Assembly (NCBI GenBank): GCA_964487845.1
Contig: CAZASK010000004.1
Span: forward strand, 1 to 64,000
DNA: 64,000 nucleotides
Source of the DNA: CAZASK01 sp964487845
GTDB lineage: Bacteria; Chlamydiota; Chlamydiia; Chlamydiales; FEN-1388
Reading direction: 5' to 3'
A program made the translations under genes and the position numbers. Positions within the stretch are counted from its first letter, which is position 1; each line of letters opens with the position of its first letter. The notes under the pieces were generated by a model. It searched no databases. It saw only the letters and a program-made list of their open reading frames with translations, and was not told the origin of the DNA. Below, one piece after another: positions 53,401 through 62,414 of the stretch.

Positions 53401-54760
53401 CTTGGGTGGTATCGCGACTGCTGGGGCATCACCTGAGCTTGTGACTACGAAAGCTGGGATCTTGATTTGTCTTGATGTCCGCTTCGTACAAAACGAAGAA
53501 GGTCAGTGGATTGCCCTCAATAGAAACGGCTCTATCAATATCGTAAAAGATGAAGGCCGTACTATCGAAGAATATAAGAAGCTGCTAGCGACAAAGACGC
53601 TAGAGCCACTGCAGACATTCACGGTTGAACTTGGCACGCGCATGCTGTTTACAGACGGTGCAAAGGTCGAGAAGAACATCATTATCGCAGAGTGGGAACC
53701 GCACAATGTGCCTATTATCTGTGATAGACCAGGATATGTTCGCTACGAAGACCTCGTTGAGGGGATTTCAACGCAAAAAGATGTCAACAAGCAGACAGGA
53801 CAAGTAGAGTTAGTAGTAAAGCAGCATAGAGGAGAGCTCCATCCGCAGATAGCTATCTACACACAGAAAAATGGTGACGAGCTTGTCGGTACCTATGCGC
53901 TTCCTCCAGGTGCTATTATTTCTGTTGCAGAAGGCGACTATGTAAAAGCGGGGCGTTTGCTTGCTCGTATTCCTCGTGGTGCTATAAAGACTCAGGATAT
54001 TACGGGTGGTCTACCTCGGGTAGCTGAGCTATTTGAAGCAAGAAGACCAAAAGACTCAGCAGAGATTGCGAAGATCGATGGTGTTGTTGACTTAGGTGTT
54101 GCTCAGAAGAATAAGCGACTTGTTGTTGTACGTGATGAAGATACTGGTGTTGAAGAAGAGCATCTCATCCATCACTCGAAGCATCTTATTGTACAGCGTG
54201 GTGATCATGTTGTAAAAGGACAACAGCTGACAGATGGCCTTGTGATTCCTCACGAGATGTTAGAAGTGTGTGGTGTCCGAAGATTACAAGAGTATATGGT
54301 GACACAGGTTCAAGAAGTATATCGTCTGCAGGGTGTAGATATTAATGATAAACACATTGAAATCATCGTCCGTCAGATGTTGAAGAAAGTACGCATTATC
54401 GACGCTGGTGACACATGCTTCCTCTTTGGTGAAGAAGTAGACCGTAAAGAGTTCGATAAGGAAAATGCTAAGGTAGCAAAAGAGGGTGGAAAGCCAGCAC
54501 AAGCGGCGCCATTGCTCTTGGGTATTACAAAAGCTTCATTGGGCACTGACTCCTTTATTTCAGCTGCATCCTTCCAAGATACGACAAGAATCTTGACAGA
54601 AGCAGCATGTGCAGGAAAAACAGATAGCTTACGAGGGTTTAAAGAGAATGTTATCATGGGACATATCATCCCTGGTGGTACTGGCTTTAAACTCAATAAA
54701 TTCGCAGATCAAGAATCTGAAGATAGCCTTGATTTCGATTTCGTAAGTGTGCCTGCATAA
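50486..54760 (+). CDS. rpoC: DNA-directed RNA polymerase subunit beta'
   Basis: 1424 residues. The first zinc site is Cys104, Cys106, Cys119 and Cys122 (CSCGKYKK ... CDRCG). The catalytic magnesium loop NADFDGDQM carries Asp495, Asp497 and Asp499. The bridge and trigger regions (MMDSGARGNKSQVKQL, PGTQLTMRTFHLGG) and the second zinc site (CETKRGVCAKCYG) are complete. GGAGA lies 8 nt before ATG. A strong terminator follows the stop, closing the transcription-translation block. Confidence 0.98.
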   Translation: MSELEYEELTTTSRHTNVVDTKANRSFDEEEYGDKKSASKYDDDVFQMHFDQLNIRLASDDVIRDKWSRGEVKKPETINYRTFKPEKGGLFCEKIFGPTRDWECSCGKYKKIKHKGVVCDRCGVEVTMSKVRRERMAHIELAVPVVHIWFFKTTPSRIGNILGMSTADLERVIYYEEYIVVDAGQTELQKKQLLTEVEYREAQERYGRDAFSAKMGAEAIRELLATEDLNALLVELKDKLKKTKSQQARIKIAKRLKIVEGLINSSNRPDWMVLSAVPVIPPDLRPLVPLDGGRFATSDLNDLYRRVINRNNRLKTILKLKTPEVIVRNEKRMLQEAVDALFDNGRHGHPVVGAGNRPLKSLAEMLKGKQGRFRQNLLGKRVDYSGRSVIVVGPELKFNQCGIPKIMALELFEPFIIRRLKELNYVYTIRSAKKKIQRQDPEVWDVLEEVIKGHPVLLNRAPTLHRLGIQAFQPVLIEGKAIRVHPLVCTAFNADFDGDQMAVHVPLSVEAQLEAKTLMMAPDNIFLPSSGKPVAVPTQDMTLGLYYLMYDPLYNPEEHGRKIKVFKDAAEVMLAVNGGGSWEWRDLKPAANGKLLFAGRGLHIHEKIKLRTPNGIIETTPGRVIFNSIVPTELGFQNYNLPKKRLSELVLECYKKVGMEETVRFLDNLKNLGFREATKAAVSMGICDVRIPDTKPKILKDSQAKVDIVRKQYDDGIITEGERKSKIVTIWSEASDTLSEQLFKLLTEVTDSRLNPLFMMMDSGARGNKSQVKQLGALRGLMAKPSGEIIESPITVNFREGLGPLQFFISAHGARKGLSDTALKTADSGYLTRRLVDVAQDVIVTEEDCGTLNGIEVSAIKQGQEELLPIKDRIFGRCVCDDIFLPGDKTKVLARSGDILTAHQAEAIDNAGIEIVRIRSVLTCETKRGVCAKCYGLNLANGKPVSQGEAVGIIAAQSIGEPGTQLTMRTFHLGGIATAGASPELVTTKAGILICLDVRFVQNEEGQWIALNRNGSINIVKDEGRTIEEYKKLLATKTLEPLQTFTVELGTRMLFTDGAKVEKNIIIAEWEPHNVPIICDRPGYVRYEDLVEGISTQKDVNKQTGQVELVVKQHRGELHPQIAIYTQKNGDELVGTYALPPGAIISVAEGDYVKAGRLLARIPRGAIKTQDITGGLPRVAELFEARRPKDSAEIAKIDGVVDLGVAQKNKRLVVVRDEDTGVEEEHLIHHSKHLIVQRGDHVVKGQQLTDGLVIPHEMLEVCGVRRLQEYMVTQVQEVYRLQGVDINDKHIEIIVRQMLKKVRIIDAGDTCFLFGEEVDRKEFDKENAKVAKEGGKPAQAAPLLLGITKASLGTDSFISAASFQDTTRILTEAACAGKTDSLRGFKENVIMGHIIPGGTGFKLNKFADQESEDSLDFDFVSVPA

Positions 54761-54784
54761 ACTTTTCTTGCGTTCGATTGTTTA

Positions 54785-54819
54785 CCCACTTCGTAAATTA
54801 AGCGAAGTGGGTTTTTTTT
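54785..54819 (+). terminator. Rho-independent terminator of rpoBC
   Basis: A perfect 9-bp stem CCCACTTCG / CGAAGTGGG with a 9-nt loop, followed by eight T (54812-54819). It starts 25 nt after the rpoC stop. Confidence 0.93.
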
Positions 54820-54886
54820 AAGTCTTTCAAAATGCTCTCTCGATATAATTGTAAAATTTTAAAATTGGTGCGGCAACAAGGCCTAT

Positions 54887-54915
54887 TTGCATTGCCGTGA
54901 ATTGTTTTTTATAGT
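54887..54915 (+). promoter_or_regulatory. Candidate promoter of the giant ankyrin gene
   Basis: -35 TTGCAT (54887-54892), a 17-nt spacer, -10 TATAGT (54910-54915); the ATG is at 54950. It lies after the rpoC terminator, so the ankyrin gene would be transcribed on its own. Confidence 0.5.
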
Positions 54916-54949
54916 ATAACATTATTTATTTTTTTAAATAGGATATATT

Positions 54950-57900
54950 ATGAATAATAATCTGCAATTAAATCCAATTCCACAAATACAAAATATTAAT
55001 AATCCAGAAATTGAGATCGAAGTTCAGCCGAATAGAGAAGATCTTCCTATTCCAACTGAGGAACAGGTGATTGAAGAAATACATCATATGAATCCCAATA
55101 TTCCGAATTGTCAGAAAAAACCTTTAGAAGTGCGAGATGAACTCGGGCAAACAGCATTATTTCTTGCTGCAAAAAATGGGGATTATAATGAAGTCATTAA
55201 ATTGCTCAAATTAGGGTATGATGTAAATAGTCAAGATAACGAGGGCTCTACCCCACTTCTTGCAGCAATTAAATATTTTGATCGTTCAGTATTTGATGCG
55301 GGTAAAATCAATTATACTGGTAAACAAGTTTCGTTGATAAAAGTATTATTAGAAGCTGGAGCAAATCCAAATCTTGCTGGAAAAGATGGCTATACGGCCT
55401 ACGATTGGGGGTTGACATTACTCACTGAAGTCCCAGACATTCTTCGGGTATTAGCTCAATTAAAAAGAACTGCGCCTCGTTTTACAAATAGAGCTGTAGA
55501 TCTTCTTTTGGCAACGATCTGTAATGGAGCACGTGGCGATGTTTTTACCCTCGATCGTGATGATTTCTTTGTATGTCTTGACCTATTTCCCGAGTGTGAT
55601 TTTATCGGCGAAGAAGGGGGGACTTTTTTGCATGTCTTAGCAAAAAATAATGATAGAGAAGGCGTGGAGATCTTCGCAGAAAAATACCCTCATGTATTGA
55701 AAAAATACCTCAATTATCAAGGCAAGCAACAAGACTTTTCTATCAACCCATCCTTTTTACACTTGGCTCTCGAAAAGTGCCAAGATTTTTCTTTAGCGGA
55801 GTGTTTCATAAAGAAAGGAGCTTCTATTGATCTTCTGAGCAATCTTTTATTTGAATATGACCTTTCGATAGAGCTACTGAATTGGCTGATTGAGAAGGGA
55901 GTCGATATCAATACGCAAGATTCTGAAGGAAATACTCCATTACATTATTGGATTGATCACTCCTACAACTCTCAAGCTCTTGCGCTTTCAGAAAAACTCA
56001 TCGCTTCTGGAGTTGATATAACCGTAAAAAATAAAAATGGAGAAACAGCGATTGATAGAGCAGTGGCATGCGAAAATAGAAGAGCGTTAGAGTTGATCTC
56101 TCAAAGTCCTCAAGCTCTTACTATCAATCGATCTGCCATTCATGCAGCAGCTCAGAGTGGAGATGTAGAGATTTTTGACAAGCTGCTTCCAACAGCGGAT
56201 CTTCATGAAAAAGATTGCTTTGGCTTTTCTCTAGCAGAAGCGGCTGTCTATTCAGGAAATATTGAAATTGTAAAAAAGCTTCATGAAAAATCGCCTTTAC
56301 AAAAGCTGTGTCCTCTCTCATGGAATATGCCTGAAACAAGCTCTCTTTTATATTTAGCAGTACAATGTAAAAATACAGATATTTTTGATTTCTTGCTTCA
56401 GTGTGGTTTCAAAGAGCAGCTGGAGGATGAATCTAGCCACGCACAGCAGATCCTTTCCTGTGCGATAGCAAATAACTGGGTCTACGGAATCGATTGGTTT
56501 TTAGAGAAGATGCCTCAGTCATCATATATGTGGAAGTATGAGAATCTTGCTACAGTAGCGCTTCAGCATAGTCATGAAGCTGTTTTAGAGCGCTGTTTTT
56601 CAGTTTTAAAATTGAATGATAAAAGGATATTTCTGGCAAGTCTACATTCAAAAAATATTAAATATGCTACTTTACTATTGCCGCACGCTGATATTTCCAT
56701 ACAAGATAATCGGAAAAATACAATTCTTCATCTTGCAGTAGAAATGGGCGATAAGGGCTTTGTCGAAGAAGTGTTGAAGCAATGTTCGAGTGAATACTTG
56801 TTAACAGTAAAAAATGAAAAAAAAGAGACAGTTCTTGATGTAGCACTGCAAAAGGGTGATAAAGAGATTGCGCATCTTATTTTCAACCATATCAAGAGCT
56901 GCATGTTACAGAACTCAAATGAGCTTTCTGAAGGCAATAAACAGCAGCTGATTATACAAGCCGTTAGACTTGGGATCGTCCAGGAGTTACAAGAGCTTCT
57001 GGAGCGCCCAACTTTTACATGTGATTTAGCAAAAGTGATAGCGCCTTATATAGCGAGCTCCTTATGTAAAGTTGATCTTCTTTCGTATGCCGCATTGCTA
57101 GGGAAATCTGAGATAGTCAGTCTACTCCTTGAGAAAAAGGCTCCTCTGCAGATTTCTTATGAGTATTCCAATAGCGAGCTCCTTATTGTCGATAAGTCGC
57201 TTTTTTGCGCGCTACGCTCGAAAAATCCTGTTGTCTTAGAGATGATCTACAATGCATATTGTGCTCAGAATAAGACGCCATTTTATGAAAATCTTTTCGA
57301 AGAGATAGTTGCAAGTAAAGATGAAGCAGCGCTTGAAGGCTTCTGGTCTCTCTATATACGCGCACATAATCAGCATCTTGACAAGGGACAGACACATTCT
57401 TTGACAAAGCTGTTACTCAAATTGCCGAAAAAACTATCTTCCTTGCATATCCTGAAACATGGCATGAGTCAGCAAGTCCCTTACACTGATCTTACAGACT
57501 ATCTTGAAGAAGTCATTTTATTTTGCCAAGATCTCAAAGAGCATCAACGTTCAGCATTACGAACAAAAAAGCAACTTGAAAATGATCTGCAGCAGATCTT
57601 CTATCATATATTTCAAGGGATGAACCCTGCTCTAGGACAAGAAAAGCATATTTTAAAAAAGATCAGTGAAATGCTGAAAAAGGTAGAAACAGCAGAAGAC
57701 TATGGACTTTTGTTCACTGCCTTGCAAGTGACACCTTCTTCTGAATCAGCGAAAGATGCGTGTGAAGTGGGACAGTATATCAATCAATACGGTTCCTTTC
57801 CTTCTAGGGAGTTATTAAAACTCAGTACTGAGACAGAGTTGACGAATGAAGAAAAACAGCAGGTGCAGAAATTATTTTCGAGAGGGGATTCCTCTGATAT

Positions 57901-59923
57901 TGTCTCTTGGCAGAAAAAGTGGTTTGCCTATGTCTCCATCTATCGAAGTAGGCAAGGGCTTGCAGACTGTCACCGCGTTTTGAAGAATTCACAAAATTAT
58001 CCAGAAATTCTTCTTCATGTGATGCGGGCTTTAGAGTCGATAGCCATTTCTAGGCTCAGTAAGCAGCTTGCGAATAAACAGATCAAGTTGCTCATGGCTA
58101 TTGCTCAGGAGGATAAAAGTGACGATGTGCAAATAGGAGCCATCAAAGCTATGAGTGCTCTTGCGTCCTATTCGAATCATACTGACATTGTTCGCTTTCT
58201 TGTAGAGAAGTTGGAGCACGATGCTTCTCATATGCCTGTAAAATTAAAAATAGCGATCTTACAATCTTTTGATAAGCTCATGCAGGTAGGATGTGAGGCG
58301 GATAGCGAGCTTATTGATGCAGCACTTCTATTGACTGACGATACAGATGATGATGTTCGATGGCAAGCGGTCTGCTTTTTAAGTGCTACGACGCATGAAA
58401 AGGCATTATTACGCGCTTTGGAGATGATACAGAACCCAGCATGTGCGGGTCGATATGATGAGCAATATGGGCGAAATAAGTACAACAGAGTAGGGAATTT
58501 TCTGACATTCAGAAGTAGGCCCCATCATCTGCATGATAACCGCGCAGCACTTTTAGAGCGAATAGAGCACAACTTATGTGCGCTTTACCTACGTGATACG
58601 CAGTTTCTCAATCAAGTAGAAGAGATCTATAATGAATTTGTTGAGAAGCCATTATCGCATCCTGAGCTTGTGCGCGTTCGAAATGAGTTGAACGAGCACA
58701 TGAAAGACAGTGTTCGTTATATGGGGACCCCTCTCTTTTTCCCAGAAGATAGCTCTCTTATCAGAGGTTTGTCGAATCGTAAGGGGAAGGATTCTTTTCA
58801 AGAGTCCATACGTGATTTTATCAAAAAAGGGTCTGGTACATGTGCTTTAACTGATTTTGAAGCTCGCAATGACGGAGGAACATGGAAAAAGATTGGCCAT
58901 ATTTTTGCTTCACATAACGCAGACCTCTTCTTTGGTGAAGAAACAGGTTGTACCTATTTTTCTGCTGGTAAAGAGAGCGATGTGAATGAAAGTGCGCTTA
59001 TTATTTTTTCTAGTGGCTACTATGAAAAAGAGGCTTTAGCGGGACAGGCGCGTATAGAAATTGAGGGGACCTATAATAATGTTTTATATAGAGGGATACC
59101 AAAAAGTTGGACTACAGCACTCTATTTACCCCTTTCATTTCAATCAGATATCAAAGCTTTATCTGGGGACGTGTCTATAAAGGAGGTTAAAAAGACTCTT
59201 ACTCACGAGACCTTTAAGGATCTGTCGGAAAAAGAGCTCAAGGAGCTAAGAAGACAGCTTAAAGCTGAAGAAATTGATTGGACGAGCAAAGAGCTTAAAA
59301 AGGTTTCATTTTCATCGAAAATTCGCTTTTTTCCTAAAGGAAATGCCGCTGAAGTGAAAAAAAAGTTGGTTGAGGATGGGCTGAAATTTGTATCGGAAGA
59401 TGATGTACGCGAAGCGACAATCAAAAAGGTGATCGGAAGAGAGCTTGTTCGCAAAATGTATCGTGAAAAACAGAACAATCCTATTTTATTTTCGATGCCA
59501 GAGCATCTGATTACTGAGCTTTCGATGCAAGATTTTTTCAAAGCTTATAAGTCTTTTAAAGACATGTTGCCAAAACAAATCAGCACAGTGTTGCCAGATG
59601 AAGAGGTAGTAAACAACTACGAATATAAAAATGTTGAAACTATTGAAAATGTATTTATAGAAGTGCAAGGTTCTATAAAAGGAAGAGCTCTCTTTCGTCT
59701 TGTCATCTTATCACTTCTTTCTTTGCAAAACAATAAGCAATTGACTGTTTCTGATGTGGCTCGTAGTTTGCGATTCAATCCAGAGTTTTTTGGTTTGACA
59801 TCCGAAGATGTCAAAGTAGTGATCGCTTTGATTGAAGGAGATAAGAATAGTGTGCAAAGTGGACATATACAGCAGCATATGTTTGAGCGTCTTTCTCAAG
59901 AAATATTAAAAATGAATTGGTAA
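54950..59923 (+). CDS. Giant ankyrin- and HEAT-repeat protein, candidate effector
   Basis: 1657 residues, no signal peptide or membrane helix. A polar, Asn/Gln/Ile-rich N terminus (1-60) leads into ankyrin repeats at about 63-150 (DELGQTALFLAAKNGDYNEV..., GSTPLLAAI, GANPNLAGKDGYTA), then more spaced repeats to about 800 (e.g. DSEGNTPLHYWID, KNTILHLAVEMGD, KETVLDVALQKGD). A helical HEAT-like stretch follows at about 1030-1180, and a unique C-terminal region of about 450 residues contains a Lys/Glu-rich coiled segment. Ankyrin proteins of this size in amoeba symbionts are thought to act in the host cell; secretion is inferred. Its stop lies 3 nt before the start of the GNAT gene, so the two are probably made together. 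Confidence 0.82.
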   Translation: MNNNLQLNPIPQIQNINNPEIEIEVQPNREDLPIPTEEQVIEEIHHMNPNIPNCQKKPLEVRDELGQTALFLAAKNGDYNEVIKLLKLGYDVNSQDNEGSTPLLAAIKYFDRSVFDAGKINYTGKQVSLIKVLLEAGANPNLAGKDGYTAYDWGLTLLTEVPDILRVLAQLKRTAPRFTNRAVDLLLATICNGARGDVFTLDRDDFFVCLDLFPECDFIGEEGGTFLHVLAKNNDREGVEIFAEKYPHVLKKYLNYQGKQQDFSINPSFLHLALEKCQDFSLAECFIKKGASIDLLSNLLFEYDLSIELLNWLIEKGVDINTQDSEGNTPLHYWIDHSYNSQALALSEKLIASGVDITVKNKNGETAIDRAVACENRRALELISQSPQALTINRSAIHAAAQSGDVEIFDKLLPTADLHEKDCFGFSLAEAAVYSGNIEIVKKLHEKSPLQKLCPLSWNMPETSSLLYLAVQCKNTDIFDFLLQCGFKEQLEDESSHAQQILSCAIANNWVYGIDWFLEKMPQSSYMWKYENLATVALQHSHEAVLERCFSVLKLNDKRIFLASLHSKNIKYATLLLPHADISIQDNRKNTILHLAVEMGDKGFVEEVLKQCSSEYLLTVKNEKKETVLDVALQKGDKEIAHLIFNHIKSCMLQNSNELSEGNKQQLIIQAVRLGIVQELQELLERPTFTCDLAKVIAPYIASSLCKVDLLSYAALLGKSEIVSLLLEKKAPLQISYEYSNSELLIVDKSLFCALRSKNPVVLEMIYNAYCAQNKTPFYENLFEEIVASKDEAALEGFWSLYIRAHNQHLDKGQTHSLTKLLLKLPKKLSSLHILKHGMSQQVPYTDLTDYLEEVILFCQDLKEHQRSALRTKKQLENDLQQIFYHIFQGMNPALGQEKHILKKISEMLKKVETAEDYGLLFTALQVTPSSESAKDACEVGQYINQYGSFPSRELLKLSTETELTNEEKQQVQKLFSRGDSSDIVSWQKKWFAYVSIYRSRQGLADCHRVLKNSQNYPEILLHVMRALESIAISRLSKQLANKQIKLLMAIAQEDKSDDVQIGAIKAMSALASYSNHTDIVRFLVEKLEHDASHMPVKLKIAILQSFDKLMQVGCEADSELIDAALLLTDDTDDDVRWQAVCFLSATTHEKALLRALEMIQNPACAGRYDEQYGRNKYNRVGNFLTFRSRPHHLHDNRAALLERIEHNLCALYLRDTQFLNQVEEIYNEFVEKPLSHPELVRVRNELNEHMKDSVRYMGTPLFFPEDSSLIRGLSNRKGKDSFQESIRDFIKKGSGTCALTDFEARNDGGTWKKIGHIFASHNADLFFGEETGCTYFSAGKESDVNESALIIFSSGYYEKEALAGQARIEIEGTYNNVLYRGIPKSWTTALYLPLSFQSDIKALSGDVSIKEVKKTLTHETFKDLSEKELKELRRQLKAEEIDWTSKELKKVSFSSKIRFFPKGNAAEVKKKLVEDGLKFVSEDDVREATIKKVIGRELVRKMYREKQNNPILFSMPEHLITELSMQDFFKAYKSFKDMLPKQISTVLPDEEVVNNYEYKNVETIENVFIEVQGSIKGRALFRLVILSLLSLQNNKQLTVSDVARSLRFNPEFFGLTSEDVKVVIALIEGDKNSVQSGHIQQHMFERLSQEILKMNW

Positions 59924-59925
59924 GC

Positions 59926-60567
59926 ATGCAAGTAGATTCTATGTTACATACAAAAATATTGAAAATAGAAGAAGTTGAAGCTGTAAGCCAGCAAGTGGGC
60001 GACTGGGAAAAGCGCTTGCAGCAGTCGTCTGTAAAGAGTTGGAATATGTATCAGCAGCAGCAAGCAAGTATCAAGCTTATTGCTGACATAAAGAAAGTGT
60101 TTCAGCAGTATGCAAAGGAACAGTCATTTGGTGTTGATGAGGTCTACATATCGACTACAGATTCCGATTCTCAGAATCCGTCTCCTCTTCACGCTATCAG
60201 TATTGTCTCTGTAAAAAAACAACCGTTGAAGGCAAAATGTGGAATGTTGATAGGTGAGCAAGAGATGATGGTTGTAAAGTGTCTTCTTACTGCTCCTCAA
60301 AACCTTGATTATGAAAAACAGAGAAATGTCCAAGGTGCTGGTACGTCGCTTCTTTCTCATATAGCGTATGAAACATCGAAAAGAAAATTACCCTATATTG
60401 CGCTTGGAAGTAAGTATTCGGCAGAGCGGTTTTATGAAAAACAGGGCTTTTATAAAGAGCGTACTCTGCATTGCGATGCGGGGAGTGCGATGTTTCTTTC
60501 AAAACCTGGAATAGATGCGCTTATAAAAAAGACTCAAGGACTGCACAAGATGATCAACGACAAGTGA
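59926..60567 (+). CDS. GNAT-family acetyltransferase, coupled to the giant ankyrin gene
   Basis: 213 residues from ATG 59926; an ATG at 59941 is the other option and neither has a clear ribosome-binding site, fitting translational coupling to the preceding gene, whose stop is 3 nt upstream. The acetyl-CoA loop is QGAGTSLLSHI (about residues 124-134; usual Q/RxxGxG/A), followed by ALGSKYSAERFYEKQGFY, the alpha4/beta5 end of the fold. The first 60 residues are Gln-rich and helical and not part of the fold. Acetyltransferases next to ankyrin effectors might modify a host protein or the ankyrin partner; the substrate is unknown. Confidence 0.8.
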   Translation: MQVDSMLHTKILKIEEVEAVSQQVGDWEKRLQQSSVKSWNMYQQQQASIKLIADIKKVFQQYAKEQSFGVDEVYISTTDSDSQNPSPLHAISIVSVKKQPLKAKCGMLIGEQEMMVVKCLLTAPQNLDYEKQRNVQGAGTSLLSHIAYETSKRKLPYIALGSKYSAERFYEKQGFYKERTLHCDAGSAMFLSKPGIDALIKKTQGLHKMINDK

Positions 60568-60575
60568 TGCTTGTC

Positions 60576-60620
60576 ATCGCTCTCTTCACAAGGTGTGGCA
60601 GAGAGCGATAGTCGCTTTTT
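60576..60620 (+). terminator. Terminator after the ankyrin-GNAT pair
   Basis: ATCGCTCTC (60576-60584) and GAGAGCGAT (60601-60609) form a perfect 9-bp stem with a 16-nt loop; a tail rich in T (CGCTTTTTATTTTTC) follows from 60613. It lies between two convergent genes. Confidence 0.7.
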
Positions 60621-62214
60621 ATTTTTCTTGAGGTTCTTTTGCGTCTGAGATTAGCGCTTCTGAAATCAAGACAATACCAGCTGCTGATGCGGCAAAGAGA
60701 AGTGCATTTTTTACAACTTTTGCAGGATCGATAACGCCAGCTTTCAATAGATCCTCGATCTGCTCATTGAGAGCATTAAATCCATAGTGAGCTTTTGCTT
60801 TTTGAACAGCATGGAGTGTTACAGAGCCATCATGTCCTGTATTTTGAGCAATCTGTCTTACAGATATTTCGCACGCTTGTGCAACGATCTTTGCTCCTAA
60901 CAGCTCATCGCCTTCGAGTTTGAGATTGTGGATAGCTTCTGCTGCTCGAAGAAGAGCGACGCCTCCTCCTGGAACAATACCCTCTGCGAGAGCTGCTTTT
61001 GTAGCATTGAGGCTATCTTCAAAGGCTTGTTTTTTATGCTTCATTTCTGGTTCTGTGGCAGCACCGACCTTAATGACAGCGACTCCGCCTGTGAGTTTGG
61101 CTCGTCTTTCTTCTAGCTTTTCCTGGTCATACGAGCTTGTGCTGTTTTTGATTTCGGCATCAATTTGTTTGATGCGAGCGTCGATTGCCTTTTTATGACC
61201 GCTTCCGCCTACAATAGTCGTTGCCTCTTTTGATACTACCACTTTTTCTGCTGATCCGAGCTGTTCACTTGTTGCGTCTTTTAAGTTGATACCAGCGTCC
61301 TCACAAATCACTGTAGCTCCTGTTAAGGCGGCAATGTCTTCGAGTATCGCTTTTCGCCTGTCCCCAAATCCTGGAGCTTTCACCGCGCATACTTTGAGTG
61401 TTCCTCTGAGCTTGTTGACAACGAGAGTGGAGAGGGCATCGCCATCGATGTCTTCTGCTATGATGAGAAGCTCTTTTCCTGTGGACGCAATCGATTGAAG
61501 AATGGGGAGTAGGTCATGGATAGATGAGATTTTCTTTTCTACAAGCAAAATGGCAGTGTTTCGCTGTTCTACAATCATCTTTTCGGCATTGCTGCAAAAA
61601 TAAGAGCTTAAGTAGCCGCGATCGAATTGCATGCCCTCGACGATCTCGATGGTCGTCTCGGTTCCTTTTGCTTCTTCAATAGCAATCACGCCGTTCTTGC
61701 CAACTTTTTCAATGGCCTCTGTAATTAAAGTGCCAACTTCTTCGCTATTTTGTGCGGATACTTTAGAGATATTTTTGATTTCAGCGCTACTTTGAATGCT
61801 AATAGACTGCTTTTCAATCGATTGGATAATAGCTTCAACAGCTTTGTCTAGGCCTCGTTTGAGTTGTATAGGGCTTGCTCCAGAAGATATATAACGGATG
61901 CCGCTTTCTACAAGGGCTCGTAGTATAAGTGTCGCTGTTGTTGTTCCATCGCCACATTTTTCTTTCATTTTTTGAACAACTTCTTTTGCGATGCTAACGC
62001 CCATGTTTTCGAAGCTGTCTTCGAGTTCAAAATCTTTTACGATGCTGCTGCCGTCATTCGTTATAGTAGGTGCTCCCCAGCTTTTATCAAGACCGACGTT
62101 TTTCCCTTTAGGTCCAAGTGTAAATGCGATACAGTCGCTGAGCTTTTTAATTCCTGACAAAAGTTTTTGTCTTGCTTGCTCTTCAAAAATAATTTCTTTT
62201 GCTGTAGCTGACAT
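60619..62214 (-). CDS. GroEL-type chaperonin paralogue, without groES
   Basis: 531 residues with GroEL architecture. ATP-site residues are kept: Asp54 in TITNDG, GDGTTTAT (88-95) and the Asp in QAFEDSLNATKA (about 401, matching E. coli Asp398); GPKGKNVGLDK and VPGGGVALLRAA are also present. The C terminus ends in AKEPQEK and lacks the Gly-Gly-Met tail of the main GroEL. No groES is next to it. Chlamydiae carry one groES-linked groEL and two diverged copies, and this is most likely one of the latter. GAGG lies before the ATG. A promoter and a CIRCE-like operator are upstream. Confidence 0.9.
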   Translation of the reverse strand: MSATAKEIIFEEQARQKLLSGIKKLSDCIAFTLGPKGKNVGLDKSWGAPTITNDGSSIVKDFELEDSFENMGVSIAKEVVQKMKEKCGDGTTTATLILRALVESGIRYISSGASPIQLKRGLDKAVEAIIQSIEKQSISIQSSAEIKNISKVSAQNSEEVGTLITEAIEKVGKNGVIAIEEAKGTETTIEIVEGMQFDRGYLSSYFCSNAEKMIVEQRNTAILLVEKKISSIHDLLPILQSIASTGKELLIIAEDIDGDALSTLVVNKLRGTLKVCAVKAPGFGDRRKAILEDIAALTGATVICEDAGINLKDATSEQLGSAEKVVVSKEATTIVGGSGHKKAIDARIKQIDAEIKNSTSSYDQEKLEERRAKLTGGVAVIKVGAATEPEMKHKKQAFEDSLNATKAALAEGIVPGGGVALLRAAEAIHNLKLEGDELLGAKIVAQACEISVRQIAQNTGHDGSVTLHAVQKAKAHYGFNALNEQIEDLLKAGVIDPAKVVKNALLFAASAAGIVLISEALISDAKEPQEK

Positions 62215-62252
62215 GGTTTTTCCTCGGGTTAGTTGAATAATCTACAGCAAAA

Positions 62253-62281
62253 GGTATACCTCAAGAAAGGCTTACTTGCAA
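62253..62281 (-). promoter_or_regulatory. Promoter of the groEL paralogue
   Basis: Minus strand: -35 TTGCAA (62281-62276), a 17-nt spacer, -10 TATACC (62258-62253), with the ATG at 62214. Confidence 0.5.
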
Positions 62282-62290
62282 TTGAAATTT

Positions 62291-62317
62291 TTAGCGCTTG
62301 GAGCTTGCAAGTGCCAA
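62291..62317. promoter_or_regulatory. CIRCE-like HrcA operator upstream of groEL paralogue
   Basis: TTAGCGCTT, a spacer of exactly 9 nt, AAGTGCCAA. The CIRCE consensus is TTAGCACTC-N9-GAGTGCTAA, so each half matches 7 of 9 positions. It lies directly upstream of the predicted -35 box, rather than over the start site as at classical groE operators. Confidence 0.5.
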
Positions 62318-62414
62318 TAAAGCACAATCGAACAAGTTATTGACGGTAAATTTTTTTTTTACAATAACAGTGTTATCGCATGCTCTATTGGTATGCGTGC
62401 AATAGGGGGGCTCT

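Noticed and set aside
62340..62368. Promoter for the first tandem paralogue (TTGACG ... TACAAT)
   Set aside because: The spacing is only 14 nt and the region is a long T run; not reliable.
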